From NCBI RefSeq assembly GCF_039523415.1, contig NZ_BAAAFG010000002.1, positions 248,001-312,000 on the forward strand: a DNA stretch of 64,000 nt, given 5' to 3'. Under the pieces are notes generated by a model, which worked only from the letters and a program-made list of their open reading frames with translations, ran no database searches and was not told where the DNA came from. Position 1 is the first letter of the stretch. The number at the start of each line of letters is the position of its first letter. This document shows positions 1-7,471 of this stretch, in pieces. This DNA comes from Gangjinia marincola (GTDB taxonomy: Bacteria > Bacteroidota > Bacteroidia > Flavobacteriales > Flavobacteriaceae). The translations under genes were made by a program, and so were the position numbers.

Positions 1-1128
1 CCCATATAATAAACATTCGGGATGTTCACGCATGAGTTCTTCTACCGCAAACAACGCACAGTCCACCATCACCGTAGGTTCGCCGTCCTGAGGAGATCGG
101 GTTCCCTCTTCTTCGGTGATGGATGTAGGTGCAAAATCATGGGTAAATAGATCCTCGGGTTGTGGATCTTCAGCCTCTTTCGTTCGGTCAAAATCTGCCT
201 GAACCTCTTGTACTACCTCGTGTTCTATGTGCTCAATCTCTTCCGAAGAAAAATCATTCTGCAACAAAAGTTCTTTAAGTTTTGGATAGGGATCTTTGCT
301 TCTTGCTTCTTCCAGATCATCTCTGTACCACTCCATTCTAACGCCTGAGGTGTGATGGTTTAGTAAAGGTACTTTAGCATGGATAAGAAATGGACGACGT
401 TCCTTTCGCATGACTTTTAGCACGTTCCCAATGGTGAGATATGACTCCTCGGCATCAGTTCCATCAATGCTTATGGCTTCTATGCCGTGAAATCCTTTAG
501 CGTATTCAAAGGCATTTTGAGCTCTGGTTTCTTTAGCATTCGCCGAAATATCCCACTCATTATCCTGAATCAAATATAAAATTGGCAACTGTTTTAAGGC
601 CGCCATTTGAAATGCCTCTGCTACCTCCCCTTCGGTGACCGAAGCATCTCCCAATGAACATACCACCACCGGATTTTGCTCAGAAACGTCAAAAACATTC
701 TTGCCTTCTTTGTTATTAATCACCTCTTTGTACCACATCCCCATCGCAGCTCCGGTTGCAGGAATCGCCTGCATGCCTGTGGCACTACTTTGATGCGGAA
801 TTTTTGGTTTATCCTCATCTCGCAAACTAGGATGACAGTAATAGGTTCTCCCGCCAGAGAAGGGATCATCCTTTTTTGCCAGCAACTGCAGCATTAAATC
901 GTAGGGCGTAAGTCCCATAGATAATAACATTGCATCATCCCGGTAATAAGGATAGACATAATCCTGTGGCAAAAGCTGCATCCCCACTGCGGTCTGAATA
1001 ACTTCGTGACCCCTGGACGTCGCGTGAACGTACTTTGAGGTGACCTTGACTTTGGCTTCATACAATTCTGCCATGGCTTTTGCCTTGACCAGATTGATGA
1101 ACATTTTTTTTAAGGTATTTTTTGTCAC
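1..1128 (-). CDS. Thiamine-dependent 2-oxoacid dehydrogenase E1 component (branched-chain type), 3' end cut by window edge
   Basis: Decarboxylating, thiamine-diphosphate-dependent E1 subunit that hands acyl groups to the E2 encoded just upstream (1187-2530). The translated part shows an alpha-subunit-like domain: STSRGHE-like KYVHATSRGHE near the N-terminus, the substrate-loop stretch YPYYRDDAM, and a thiamine-binding signature GDASVTEGE followed by QDNEWDIS. About 375 residues are visible and the frame is still open at base 1, so this is probably the N-terminal half of an E1 alpha-beta fusion, which is usual for this type in Bacteroidota (family knowledge). The start is uncertain: GTG at 1128 keeps a conserved-looking N-terminal helix, while ATG at 1104 is the first methionine. 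The E2 neighbour supports branched-chain 2-oxoacid substrate use, but the substrate is inferred. Confidence 0.8.
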   Translation of the reverse strand, partial: MTKNTLKKMFINLVKAKAMAELYEAKVKVTSKYVHATSRGHEVIQTAVGMQLLPQDYVYPYYRDDAMLLSMGLTPYDLMLQLLAKKDDPFSGGRTYYCHPSLRDEDKPKIPHQSSATGMQAIPATGAAMGMWYKEVINNKEGKNVFDVSEQNPVVVCSLGDASVTEGEVAEAFQMAALKQLPILYLIQDNEWDISANAKETRAQNAFEYAKGFHGIEAISIDGTDAEESYLTIGNVLKVMRKERRPFLIHAKVPLLNHHTSGVRMEWYRDDLEEARSKDPYPKLKELLLQNDFSSEEIEHIEHEVVQEVQADFDRTKEAEDPQPEDLFTHDFAPTSITEEEGTRSPQDGEPTVMVDCALFAVEELMREHPECLLYG

Positions 1129-1186
1129 TGCGCTTTGATTGATGGTCGTTGTTTTAATAAATTATGGTGAGTATAGGTGAGATGGC

Positions 1187-2530
1187 CTAAACTTGTTCTT
1201 GTTCAAAATTTTCTAAATGATCTGCGATACGCCTTAAAAAGCTCCCTCCTAAATATCCATCGACGATGCGGTGATCAAAACTTAGAGAAAGATACATCAT
1301 TTGTCGTATTTCAATCGAATCTCCTTCGGGTCGCTCCATGACCTCTGCCCTCTTCTTTATGATTCCGGTTGCGAGAATTGCTGCCTCTGGTTGATTAATG
1401 ATAGGTGTTCCCATTAAACTGCCAAAGGTGCCCACGTTAGAAATCGTAAAGGTACTGCCCTTAATATCATCCCCGCCTAAATTGTTTTCTCTGGCTTTCG
1501 CCGAAAGTTGATTTACATCTTTAGCAATCTGCAGTAAGCTTTTTTGATCTGCATTCTTTACCACAGGCACAATCAAATTCCCCGAAGGTAAGGCTGTTGC
1601 CATTCCTATATTGATCTCCTTTTTTACGATAATATTGGTGCCATCCACCGATACATTGATCATGGGGAATTCTTGGATCGCTTTAGCTACTGCCTGAATG
1701 ATTAGCGGAGTAAATGTAAGTCGTTCTCCATGTTTTTCTTGAAACTCCTGCTTATTGGCCGTACGCCAATTCACTAAATCGGTAAGATCTGCCTCTACAT
1801 AGGCGGTAACATGCGGCGAAGTGTGTTTGCTGTACACCATGTGATCTGCAATCATCTGCCGCATGCGATCCATCGCTACTATCTCACCCGTTCCTTTGTC
1901 TAATTTAATTTTTGGAAGTCTAAACGCTTCTTCATCTATTGGCGCGACGGGTTGAGCGAACTGAGCCGGCCTTCCCTCCTCCAAGTATTGGTATATATCG
2001 CTCTTTCGTAACCTACCATCCTTTCCTGTTCCCTTTATTCGGGCCAGTTCTTCATAACTGATGTGTTCCTTTCTAGCAATTTGATTCACTAAAGGAGAAA
2101 TAAACGTATTTTGGTTTGACGGAATGGAATAATTCTTACTGGATGAAGACTTTTGCTCAGTTTTCTTAGTTGTAGACTTACCCGAAGCTTTATTACCCTT
2201 ATTGGCTTTCGCAGAAGTGTTAGGGCTACTTATTACAAGTTGTTTTTTGATCTCATCTGTATTTCCAACCTCTGCTAGTTCAAGTCGTGCGATTGACGTT
2301 CCTACCTCAACCACCTCATTTGTATCGCACAAAATTTCTGCCACTCTCCCGGAAAAAGGGGCTGGTATCTCATTGTCTACTTTATCGGTGGCTACTTCGA
2401 CTAAAACATCGCCTTCTTCAAACTCATCTCCCACGGCCACCAACCAGTTGATAATGGTACCCTCAGTAATACTTTCGCCCATTTTAGGCATTTTAAAGTC
2501 GGTGGTTGTTGTTTTATCTTTGGTTTTCAT
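1187..2530 (-). CDS. Dihydrolipoamide acyltransferase E2 of a 2-oxoacid dehydrogenase complex
   Basis: Core acyltransferase of a 2-oxoacid dehydrogenase complex, cytosolic. Domain order is visible: an N-terminal lipoyl domain with the lipoylated lysine in EVATDKVDNE (about residue 50), a Ser/Lys/Thr-rich linker, a peripheral subunit-binding domain (SPLVNQIARKE ... GTGKDGRLRKSDI), and a catalytic domain ending in the signature FDHRIVDG, whose histidine is the catalytic base. The length of about 447 residues is normal. I chose the ATG at 2530 because MKTKDK begins just before the lipoyl domain; a longer start at 2548 is possible. E1 follows after 58 bp, so the two are co-transcribed. Branched-chain specificity is inferred from resemblance and the E1 type. 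No E3 gene is in the window. Confidence 0.88.
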   Translation of the reverse strand: MKTKDKTTTTDFKMPKMGESITEGTIINWLVAVGDEFEEGDVLVEVATDKVDNEIPAPFSGRVAEILCDTNEVVEVGTSIARLELAEVGNTDEIKKQLVISSPNTSAKANKGNKASGKSTTKKTEQKSSSSKNYSIPSNQNTFISPLVNQIARKEHISYEELARIKGTGKDGRLRKSDIYQYLEEGRPAQFAQPVAPIDEEAFRLPKIKLDKGTGEIVAMDRMRQMIADHMVYSKHTSPHVTAYVEADLTDLVNWRTANKQEFQEKHGERLTFTPLIIQAVAKAIQEFPMINVSVDGTNIIVKKEINIGMATALPSGNLIVPVVKNADQKSLLQIAKDVNQLSAKARENNLGGDDIKGSTFTISNVGTFGSLMGTPIINQPEAAILATGIIKKRAEVMERPEGDSIEIRQMMYLSLSFDHRIVDGYLGGSFLRRIADHLENFEQEQV

Positions 2531-2580
2531 TATAATCTTATTTAGCACTCTGCAACTAAGTTCATTTAGTGCTTTTAAAG

Positions 2581-3183
2581 TTAACTTTCCGTCTTCTTAA
2601 ATTCGTTAAGTGTCTTATAAAAATCTTCTTGAACAGGTCTGTTCGCCGGAATTTCTCTCAAGGGCTCTACTGCCCTTAACGACTCATGGCAATCTGCAGG
2701 CAGTTGTTGATATAGTTTTGTCCCTGCAGTTTTCCAGGCAATCATCTCATCGGTTACTTGTTTAACCACTTTTGCAGGATTACCCACAATAAGACTTCTT
2801 TCTGGAACCTGAGTTTCAGCTTTTATAAAGCTCATGGCACCTACGACACATTCTGCTCCAACACTAGAGCCATCCATAATCACACTGTTCATTCCGATAA
2901 GGCAATTTCTTCCTAAGTTTGCTCCGTGGATAATCGCTCCATGGCCTACGTGAGCACCTTCTTGTAAGCGTATAGATTTACCCGGGAACATATGTATCGT
3001 ACAGTTTTCCTGTACATTCACCCCATCTTCTAAAATAATCTCACCCCAATCGCCACGTATCGCAGCCCCAGGACCAACGTAGCAGTCTTTACCAATAATT
3101 ACGTTGCCTGTCACTGCAGCAAATGGATGCACAAAGCTGGATTCGTGAATTACCGGGATATGTCCTTTAAAGCTGTAGATCAT
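2581..3183 (-). CDS. paaY: PaaY-type left-handed beta-helix (hexapeptide repeat) thioesterase
   Basis: Trimeric gamma-carbonic-anhydrase-fold protein. In phenylacetate degradation PaaY is a thioesterase thought to clear dead-end CoA adducts (family knowledge). The sequence shows successive hexapeptide turns (VIIGKDCYVGPGAAIRGDWG, VGHGAIIHGA, IGMNSVIMDG) and the metal-binding histidines of the fold (HMF, GHGAIIHG). At 200 residues it matches PaaY length, and the C-terminal stretch VEPLREIPANRPV resembles that of characterised PaaY proteins. It lies on the same strand and downstream of the rest of the paa cluster, separated by a four-helix-bundle gene. A generic gamma carbonic anhydrase is the alternative; the C-terminal extension and context make PaaY more likely. 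Confidence 0.85.
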   Translation of the reverse strand: MIYSFKGHIPVIHESSFVHPFAAVTGNVIIGKDCYVGPGAAIRGDWGEIILEDGVNVQENCTIHMFPGKSIRLQEGAHVGHGAIIHGANLGRNCLIGMNSVIMDGSSVGAECVVGAMSFIKAETQVPERSLIVGNPAKVVKQVTDEMIAWKTAGTKLYQQLPADCHESLRAVEPLREIPANRPVQEDFYKTLNEFKKTES

Positions 3184-3188
3184 AGTTC

Positions 3189-3221
3189 GTGAGTGATGAG
3201 TGATGAGTGATGAGTTTTGAG
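3189..3221. repeat. Short tandem GTGATGAGT repeat next to four-helix-bundle gene
   Basis: Several near-consecutive copies of the 9-mer GTGATGAGT lie exactly at the 3' end of the four-helix-bundle gene and before paaY. On the minus strand this reads ACTCATCAC repeated. Similar GTGAGT/ATGAGT clusters lie beside the second four-helix-bundle copy (about 9640-9680). Confidence 0.75.
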
Positions 3222-3596
3222 TTATTTCGTTTTCAATCTCTTTCGTAGAGAAGAAATTATCTTTCCTATTTCTGTTAGTGCGGCTCTATTCATTTCAAAT
3301 TCCTCTTTCGTGATATATATTCTTAAATATGCCTTTGTGTTCCAAGTAACGCATTCGTGACTGCTATCCCAAGCCATCTTGAGATAACGATTAAAATTTG
3401 GGTCCGTATTAGCCGAACCTTCAGAAATATTGGCAGCTATTGAATCTGCTACCCTACAAAATTGAGAGGTTAAACGAAAGATTTCTTTTTTAGGAAAGGA
3501 TTCTGTAAGAACGTTAATCTTCTCTCCAAAATCAATCGTTTTTTGATAAACAATCAAATTCTCAAAACTAAAATGATATTTACTTTCGAAATCCAT
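3222..3596 (-). CDS. Four-helix-bundle protein (23S rRNA intervening-sequence protein family), copy 1
   Basis: Small all-helical protein of the four-helix-bundle/S23 family, whose molecular role is unknown. Family members are found in rRNA intervening sequences and scattered as repeat-flanked genes in Bacteroidota. Recognisable signatures are the N-terminal FENLIVYQKTIDFGEKI, the central SQFCRVADSIAANISEGSA, and FNRYLKMAWDSSHE. About 124 residues, normal for the family. I chose ATG at 3596 because MDFESKYHFSFENL fits the start of copy 2; an upstream ATG at 3611 adds five residues. It sits between paaY and an enoyl-CoA hydratase with no obvious metabolic link, and short repeats follow its 3' end, so I read it as a cargo-like insertion into the cluster. 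Confidence 0.88.
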   Translation of the reverse strand: MDFESKYHFSFENLIVYQKTIDFGEKINVLTESFPKKEIFRLTSQFCRVADSIAANISEGSANTDPNFNRYLKMAWDSSHECVTWNTKAYLRIYITKEEFEMNRAALTEIGKIISSLRKRLKTK

Positions 3597-3646
3597 ATTT
3601 AATATACTCAAAGCTAACGGCTAAAATCTAATCAGCTCATTATAAT

Positions 3647-4405
3647 CTACTTGTAGGTACTTAATTCATTTTTAGTAAATTCACTGAGCACCAATCGACC
3701 ACTAATTTTCGCACGTTCTGCCAAGAGTTCATCCCAATCCTCTGTGCCTTGCCAGAACATTCGTTTCATTTCTTTCATAGCCTCAGGATTGTAGGAACAT
3801 AAATCTTTCGCAAAAGCCTCTACTGCTTCATCAAGTTCTTCGGTCGAATCATACACTTGGGCAAATAATCCTTTTTCCTTGGCCCACGCTGCGGAATAAA
3901 AGCTATTGGCGTCAATCGCTATTTGAGACATTCCGCTTGTTCCTAACTTTCGTTCTACGGCGGGTCCTACCACAAAAGGACCAATTCCTACATTGAGCTC
4001 ACTCAGTTTTATGGAGGCAAATTTAGTTGCCATACAATAATCTGTCGCTGATGCTAAACCTACTCCACCACCCACGGTTTTTCCCTGAATTCGCCCAATG
4101 ATAAACTTGGGGCATTTACGCATAGCGTTGATCACGTTGGCAAATCCCGAAAAAAATACTCTTCCGGTTTCTTCATCGTCGATATTGACGAGTTCTTTAA
4201 AACTGGCTCCTGCGCAGAAGGTTCGGTCGCCTCCACTTTTTAATACAATTACTTTTACCTCATCGTTCTTTCCGGCTTGTTCAATTTTTTCCGCTAGTTG
4301 GGCTAACAAATCCCCAGGGAGCGAATTATGTGCGGGATGAAAAAATTCTATGGTTGATATTCCGTTGTTTAGGTGTTCTTTTACGTATGGTGCTGTCATA
4401 TTCAT
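3647..4405 (-). CDS. Enoyl-CoA hydratase/isomerase family protein (crotonase fold), candidate for the PaaF step
   Basis: Crotonase-fold enzyme acting on acyl-CoA. Its position in the paa cluster suggests the 2,3-dehydroadipyl-CoA hydration that PaaF performs in E. coli, or a related isomerisation; this is inference. The oxyanion-hole motif DRTFCAGASFKEL (about residues 60-72) and the second loop KTVGGGVGLASATDY (about 109-123) are clear. Of the two acidic residues of classical hydratases, the first position is glycine here (GGGVGL in place of GGGxEL, residue 116), while the second is kept as SELNVGIGP (Glu136). That pattern is more usual in isomerases or specialised crotonases. A palindrome abuts the start codon directly (4406-4423); ATG at 4399 is an alternative start. 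Confidence 0.75.
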   Translation of the reverse strand: MNMTAPYVKEHLNNGISTIEFFHPAHNSLPGDLLAQLAEKIEQAGKNDEVKVIVLKSGGDRTFCAGASFKELVNIDDEETGRVFFSGFANVINAMRKCPKFIIGRIQGKTVGGGVGLASATDYCMATKFASIKLSELNVGIGPFVVGPAVERKLGTSGMSQIAIDANSFYSAAWAKEKGLFAQVYDSTEELDEAVEAFAKDLCSYNPEAMKEMKRMFWQGTEDWDELLAERAKISGRLVLSEFTKNELSTYK

Positions 4406-4423
4406 CTTCCGCGAAAGCGGAAG
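4406..4423. repeat. Palindrome CTTCCGC-GAAA-GCGGAAG
   Basis: A perfect 7-bp stem with a GAAA loop ending at the base before the start codon of the downstream enoyl-CoA hydratase gene. Related TTCCGC-N4-GCGGAA palindromes occur at 27835-27850 and inside alaS at 22667-22682. It probably belongs to an interspersed palindromic repeat type common in Flavobacteriia; its closeness to the start codon could affect translation. Confidence 0.65.
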
Positions 4424-4435
4424 TCTTTTTAATTA

Positions 4436-4738
4436 TTAAATCATTTTTGTTAAATCGATCCAATCAGAATTCGTTTCTTCAATTAGCTGTACTTTCCAAT
4501 CTCGATTCCACTTTTTTAGCTGTCTTTCCTTTAAATAAGCTTTTTCTTTAGACTTAAACTTTTCAAAATGTACCAACTTACTCAAATTATAACGTGCTGA
4601 AAAAGTTTTAGGACGTACTTTATTCTTATGCTGATACATCCTTCTTTTTAAATCCTTGGTCACACCTGTATATAATGTCGTGTTCGTTTTATTTGTAATA
4701 ATATACACCGTGCAAGTTTCTGAATCACCTGCTGTCAT
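4436..4738 (-). CDS. GIY-YIG domain protein (UvrC-like nuclease fold)
   Basis: A 100-residue protein made of a single GIY-YIG nuclease-fold domain. The two signature strands appear as VYIIT and LYTGVTKDLKRRMYQHK, including the arginine of the helix that follows. Stand-alone GIY-YIG proteins of this size (often named putative endonucleases) are widespread in Bacteroidota, and their substrate is unknown. It has no evident metabolic link to the phenylacetate genes around it and is bordered by a palindrome on one side and 48-bp repeats on the other, suggesting an acquired passenger gene. The start at 4738 gives a domain that begins about ten residues in, as is usual. Confidence 0.85.
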   Translation of the reverse strand: MTAGDSETCTVYIITNKTNTTLYTGVTKDLKRRMYQHKNKVRPKTFSARYNLSKLVHFEKFKSKEKAYLKERQLKKWNRDWKVQLIEETNSDWIDLTKMI

Positions 4739-4827
4739 ATCACGAAATCTTTCTCACAGAACAAATTTCTTCAGCTTACTCATTAAATTTGACTCTCGTT
4801 TTTAAGAAAATACAATTTTCCTGTTGG

Positions 4828-4955
4828 TTAATTTTTTAAACTCCCGTGTTCACGGGAATCCAATTTTTCTAATTGTTCATTTTTTAGACTCCTGTTTTCA
4901 CGGGAATCCAATTTTTCTAATTGTTCATTTTTTAGACTCCCGTTTTCACGGGAGT
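4828..4955. repeat. 48-bp direct repeats (about 2.7 copies), each with a small hairpin
   Basis: Units begin at 4828, 4876 and 4924, exactly 48 bp apart. The common part reads TTCATTTTTTAGACTCC then a gtTTTCACGGGAATCC-like arm. Each unit contains an inverted CCCGT...ACGGG pair; in the last unit this becomes a perfect 8-bp stem ACTCCCGT-TTTC-ACGGGAGT (4936-4955). The array fills most of the gap between the GIY-YIG gene and the end of paaZ. Confidence 0.85.
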
Positions 4956-4994
4956 TTCACACAGTTTGGTCAAAAAAGACCAAACTGTGTGAAA
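4955..4994 (-). repeat. Perfect 17-bp inverted repeat spanning the paaZ stop codon
   Basis: TTTCACACAGTTTGGTC and its exact reverse complement are separated by six bases. The first arm (in transcript order) is the last codons of paaZ (HFTQFG), the T6 loop carries the final codons and the second arm lies past the TGA. In the mRNA this gives a 17-bp stem with a six-base loop, immediately followed by the 8-bp hairpin at 4936-4955. No U-run follows the stem, so it is not a standard terminator; it may protect the 3' end or mark the boundary of an inverted duplication. Confidence 0.85.
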
Positions 4995-7468
4995 TGATGA
5001 TTCACGTGTTTGCGATCTAACAAATACCACTCAAATTTATTCAATTCTCCAAACACTGCATTTTTAAGCGTAGCCTTGGGATGTTCTTCAAAATAGGCTA
5101 AATACGCGTCTCTGGCTTCTACTAATTTCGCTTTCGCGGAAGCTAAATCAGGATGTTTTAGCTCACTCATCTTGGCCTTGTCTGCCAACGGAAAATCATA
5201 GTTTCTCGGCATAACTTCGTACTGATAAAGCGTTTCAGCTACTTTTTCAATGTATTTTTCCGGAGTCACAATATCAAAATCCTGAATTTCTCCCGAAGCA
5301 ATGCGATAACTATACTCTAAATGTTCTATCATCTGCTGAGCGCTCATACTTCCCCAAACCGGTTCGCTATCTTCGTTCAATTTAGCAAGTGCCTGATGGA
5401 GTGATTCTTCGGTGATTTCAGTGAAAACATTCTGCTTTTTTTGAACCAAGGTCAAAATGGTAGCAATTGCCGCCAGCTCATCTTCTTGATCAAAAACCTC
5501 TACAAACCATTTTACCACACCGGCCGGGAGTTCTCTGCCGCGTTGATCGCGATCAATTTTCTCTTTGCATGTCAGTCGTACATATACCGTGTCATTATGA
5601 TACAGCGGCTTCAAAAATCTACATTCTTCCAGTCCGTAATTGGCTGCTACAGGTCCTTTATTAGGATACACAAAAAGTCCTGCTGCTGCTGCCAGAATAA
5701 AATATCCATGAACAGTGCGCTGTTCAAAAATGCTCCCTTCTAGTGAAGTGATGTCGGTATGTGCGTAGAAATGATCCCAGGTAAGGTTGGCAAAGTTTAC
5801 GATGTCTCCATCAGTCAACGTACGCTTATGTGTTTTGAGCGACATGCCTTGTTGGATATCTTCCCAATGGTATGAAAAGGGGTGCTTTTCTGCTTCTTTA
5901 TAGGCAGCATTGGCCTGATAAATCCCGGTAATTTCTGAAATTGTGGTCGGACTTCCCTGGATAGCACAACGCTGCATATAATGCTTAATCCCGCGCATAC
6001 CACCCATTTCTTCTCCGCCGCCTGCTCGTCCCGGTCCGCCGTGGACTAAATATGGTAAGGGTGAGCCGTGACCTGTACTTTGCTTGGCGTTTTCACGGTT
6101 GAGCACTAAGATTCTACCGTGATGTGTGGCCGCTTCTACTGTAAATTCTCTCGCAATTTGATCATCAAAGGTCGCGATAGAAGAAACCAATGATCCCTTC
6201 CCTTTATGAGCTAATTCAATGGCATCATCTAAGGTTTTATAAGGCATGAGAGTACTCACCGGACCAAAAGCTTCGGTGATGTGGGCAGCGTCATTGTTAA
6301 ACGGATCATCTTCTCGTAATAATATCGGACTGATAAACGCACCTTTTTCAGCATCAGCACCGGTAAGGTTGAGTGAATCCATCGATCCGTACACTAGATC
6401 TGCTGATTTAGCAATTTGAGCAACTTGACGTTTAACGCTTTCTACTTGATTTTTGTCCACTAATGCTCCCATGCGAACTTCTTTCAGCCGTGGATCACCT
6501 ATGGTTACCTTATCTAACTGCTGACCCAACGCGATTTGAACATCTTCCAATACATTTTCGGGAACGATGATTCGGCGAATTGCAGTACACTTTTGGCCGC
6601 ATTTTACCGTCATTTCTTTGCGCACTTCCTTGATAAAAAGGTCAAACTCAGGGGTGCCTGGTACGGCATCTTTTCCTAGAATCGCTGCATTAAGCGAGTC
6701 TGCCTCCATGGTAAAGGGTACAGATTCTTCAATTAATCTAGGATGAGCTTTTAGAATTTTACCCGTACTGGCAGATCCTGTAAAGGTTACTACGTCTTGT
6801 GAGCTAACAGTATCTAAAATATTCTTGGCGGTACCATTGATGATTTGCAGGGCACCTTCAGGCAAAATACCCGATTCAATCATAGCTTTTGCAACAGCTT
6901 CAGCCAGATAAGCCGTTTGTGGTGCCGGTAGCACTACTGCGGGCATCCCAGCCATCCAGTTTACTGCACATTTTTCCAGCATGCCCCAAACGGGGAAGTT
7001 AAACGCATTAATATGCACTGCCACGCCGCGCTTTGGCACTAAAATGTGATGCGCCATAAATCGACCACCACGGGAGAGATCAATGGGATCTCCCTCCACA
7101 TGAAAAGGTTGATTAGGAAATAGTTTACGCAGCGAAGCATTGGCAAACAAATTCCCAAAGCCTCCTTCAATATCAATCCAGCTATCCACGCGAGTTGCGC
7201 CTGTACGATAACTTAGTTCATAAAACTCTTCTTTTCTTTTGGTGAGGTAAAGCGCCAGCTTTTTAAGCATATTACCGCGCTCTTGAAAGGTCATTTTTCT
7301 AAGCGCTTTATTCCCAACTTCACGGCCGTAATTCAAGATGGAAGGTATATCCAATCCTTCTACCGAAACTGAAGTAAAGGCTTCGCCGGTAACTGAATCG
7401 TGAATAATTGTACCCTCACCTTCTCCTTCACGCCAATGGCCTTGGATATAATGCTGTGTTTTCTTCAT
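4970..7468 (-). CDS. paaZ: Bifunctional PaaZ: oxepin-CoA hydrolase / aldehyde dehydrogenase, with an extra C-terminal DUF1569-like domain
   Basis: Opens the oxepin-CoA ring and oxidises the resulting semialdehyde to 3-oxo-5,6-dehydrosuberyl-CoA. Residues 1 to about 515 form the aldehyde dehydrogenase domain, with FTGSASTGK (about 229-237), the general base Glu255 (TMEADSLN) and the nucleophile Cys294 (GQKC), matching Glu256 and Cys295 of the E. coli enzyme. Residues about 530-680 form a MaoC-type hydratase with Asp564 and His569 in WDHFYAHTD. E. coli PaaZ ends near residue 681. Here about 150 residues follow, with MSAQQMIEHLEYSYRI, HPKATLKNAVFGELN and KHVNHHFTQFG, which resemble DUF1569/DinB-like metal-binding helical-bundle proteins. 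Three bases separate it from paaJ. Its stop codon lies in a long hairpin. Confidence 0.93.
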   Translation of the reverse strand: MKKTQHYIQGHWREGEGEGTIIHDSVTGEAFTSVSVEGLDIPSILNYGREVGNKALRKMTFQERGNMLKKLALYLTKRKEEFYELSYRTGATRVDSWIDIEGGFGNLFANASLRKLFPNQPFHVEGDPIDLSRGGRFMAHHILVPKRGVAVHINAFNFPVWGMLEKCAVNWMAGMPAVVLPAPQTAYLAEAVAKAMIESGILPEGALQIINGTAKNILDTVSSQDVVTFTGSASTGKILKAHPRLIEESVPFTMEADSLNAAILGKDAVPGTPEFDLFIKEVRKEMTVKCGQKCTAIRRIIVPENVLEDVQIALGQQLDKVTIGDPRLKEVRMGALVDKNQVESVKRQVAQIAKSADLVYGSMDSLNLTGADAEKGAFISPILLREDDPFNNDAAHITEAFGPVSTLMPYKTLDDAIELAHKGKGSLVSSIATFDDQIAREFTVEAATHHGRILVLNRENAKQSTGHGSPLPYLVHGGPGRAGGGEEMGGMRGIKHYMQRCAIQGSPTTISEITGIYQANAAYKEAEKHPFSYHWEDIQQGMSLKTHKRTLTDGDIVNFANLTWDHFYAHTDITSLEGSIFEQRTVHGYFILAAAAGLFVYPNKGPVAANYGLEECRFLKPLYHNDTVYVRLTCKEKIDRDQRGRELPAGVVKWFVEVFDQEDELAAIATILTLVQKKQNVFTEITEESLHQALAKLNEDSEPVWGSMSAQQMIEHLEYSYRIASGEIQDFDIVTPEKYIEKVAETLYQYEVMPRNYDFPLADKAKMSELKHPDLASAKAKLVEARDAYLAYFEEHPKATLKNAVFGELNKFEWYLLDRKHVNHHFTQFGLF

Positions 7469-7471
7469 CGA

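Noticed and set aside
3222..3596. Possible toxin or defence gene, because it is small and repeat-flanked
   Set aside because: The sequence clearly matches the four-helix-bundle/S23 family; there is no partner gene of antitoxin type.
4828..4994. Possible CRISPR array
   Set aside because: The units are 48-bp direct repeats in tandem with no variable spacers and no cas genes in the window.
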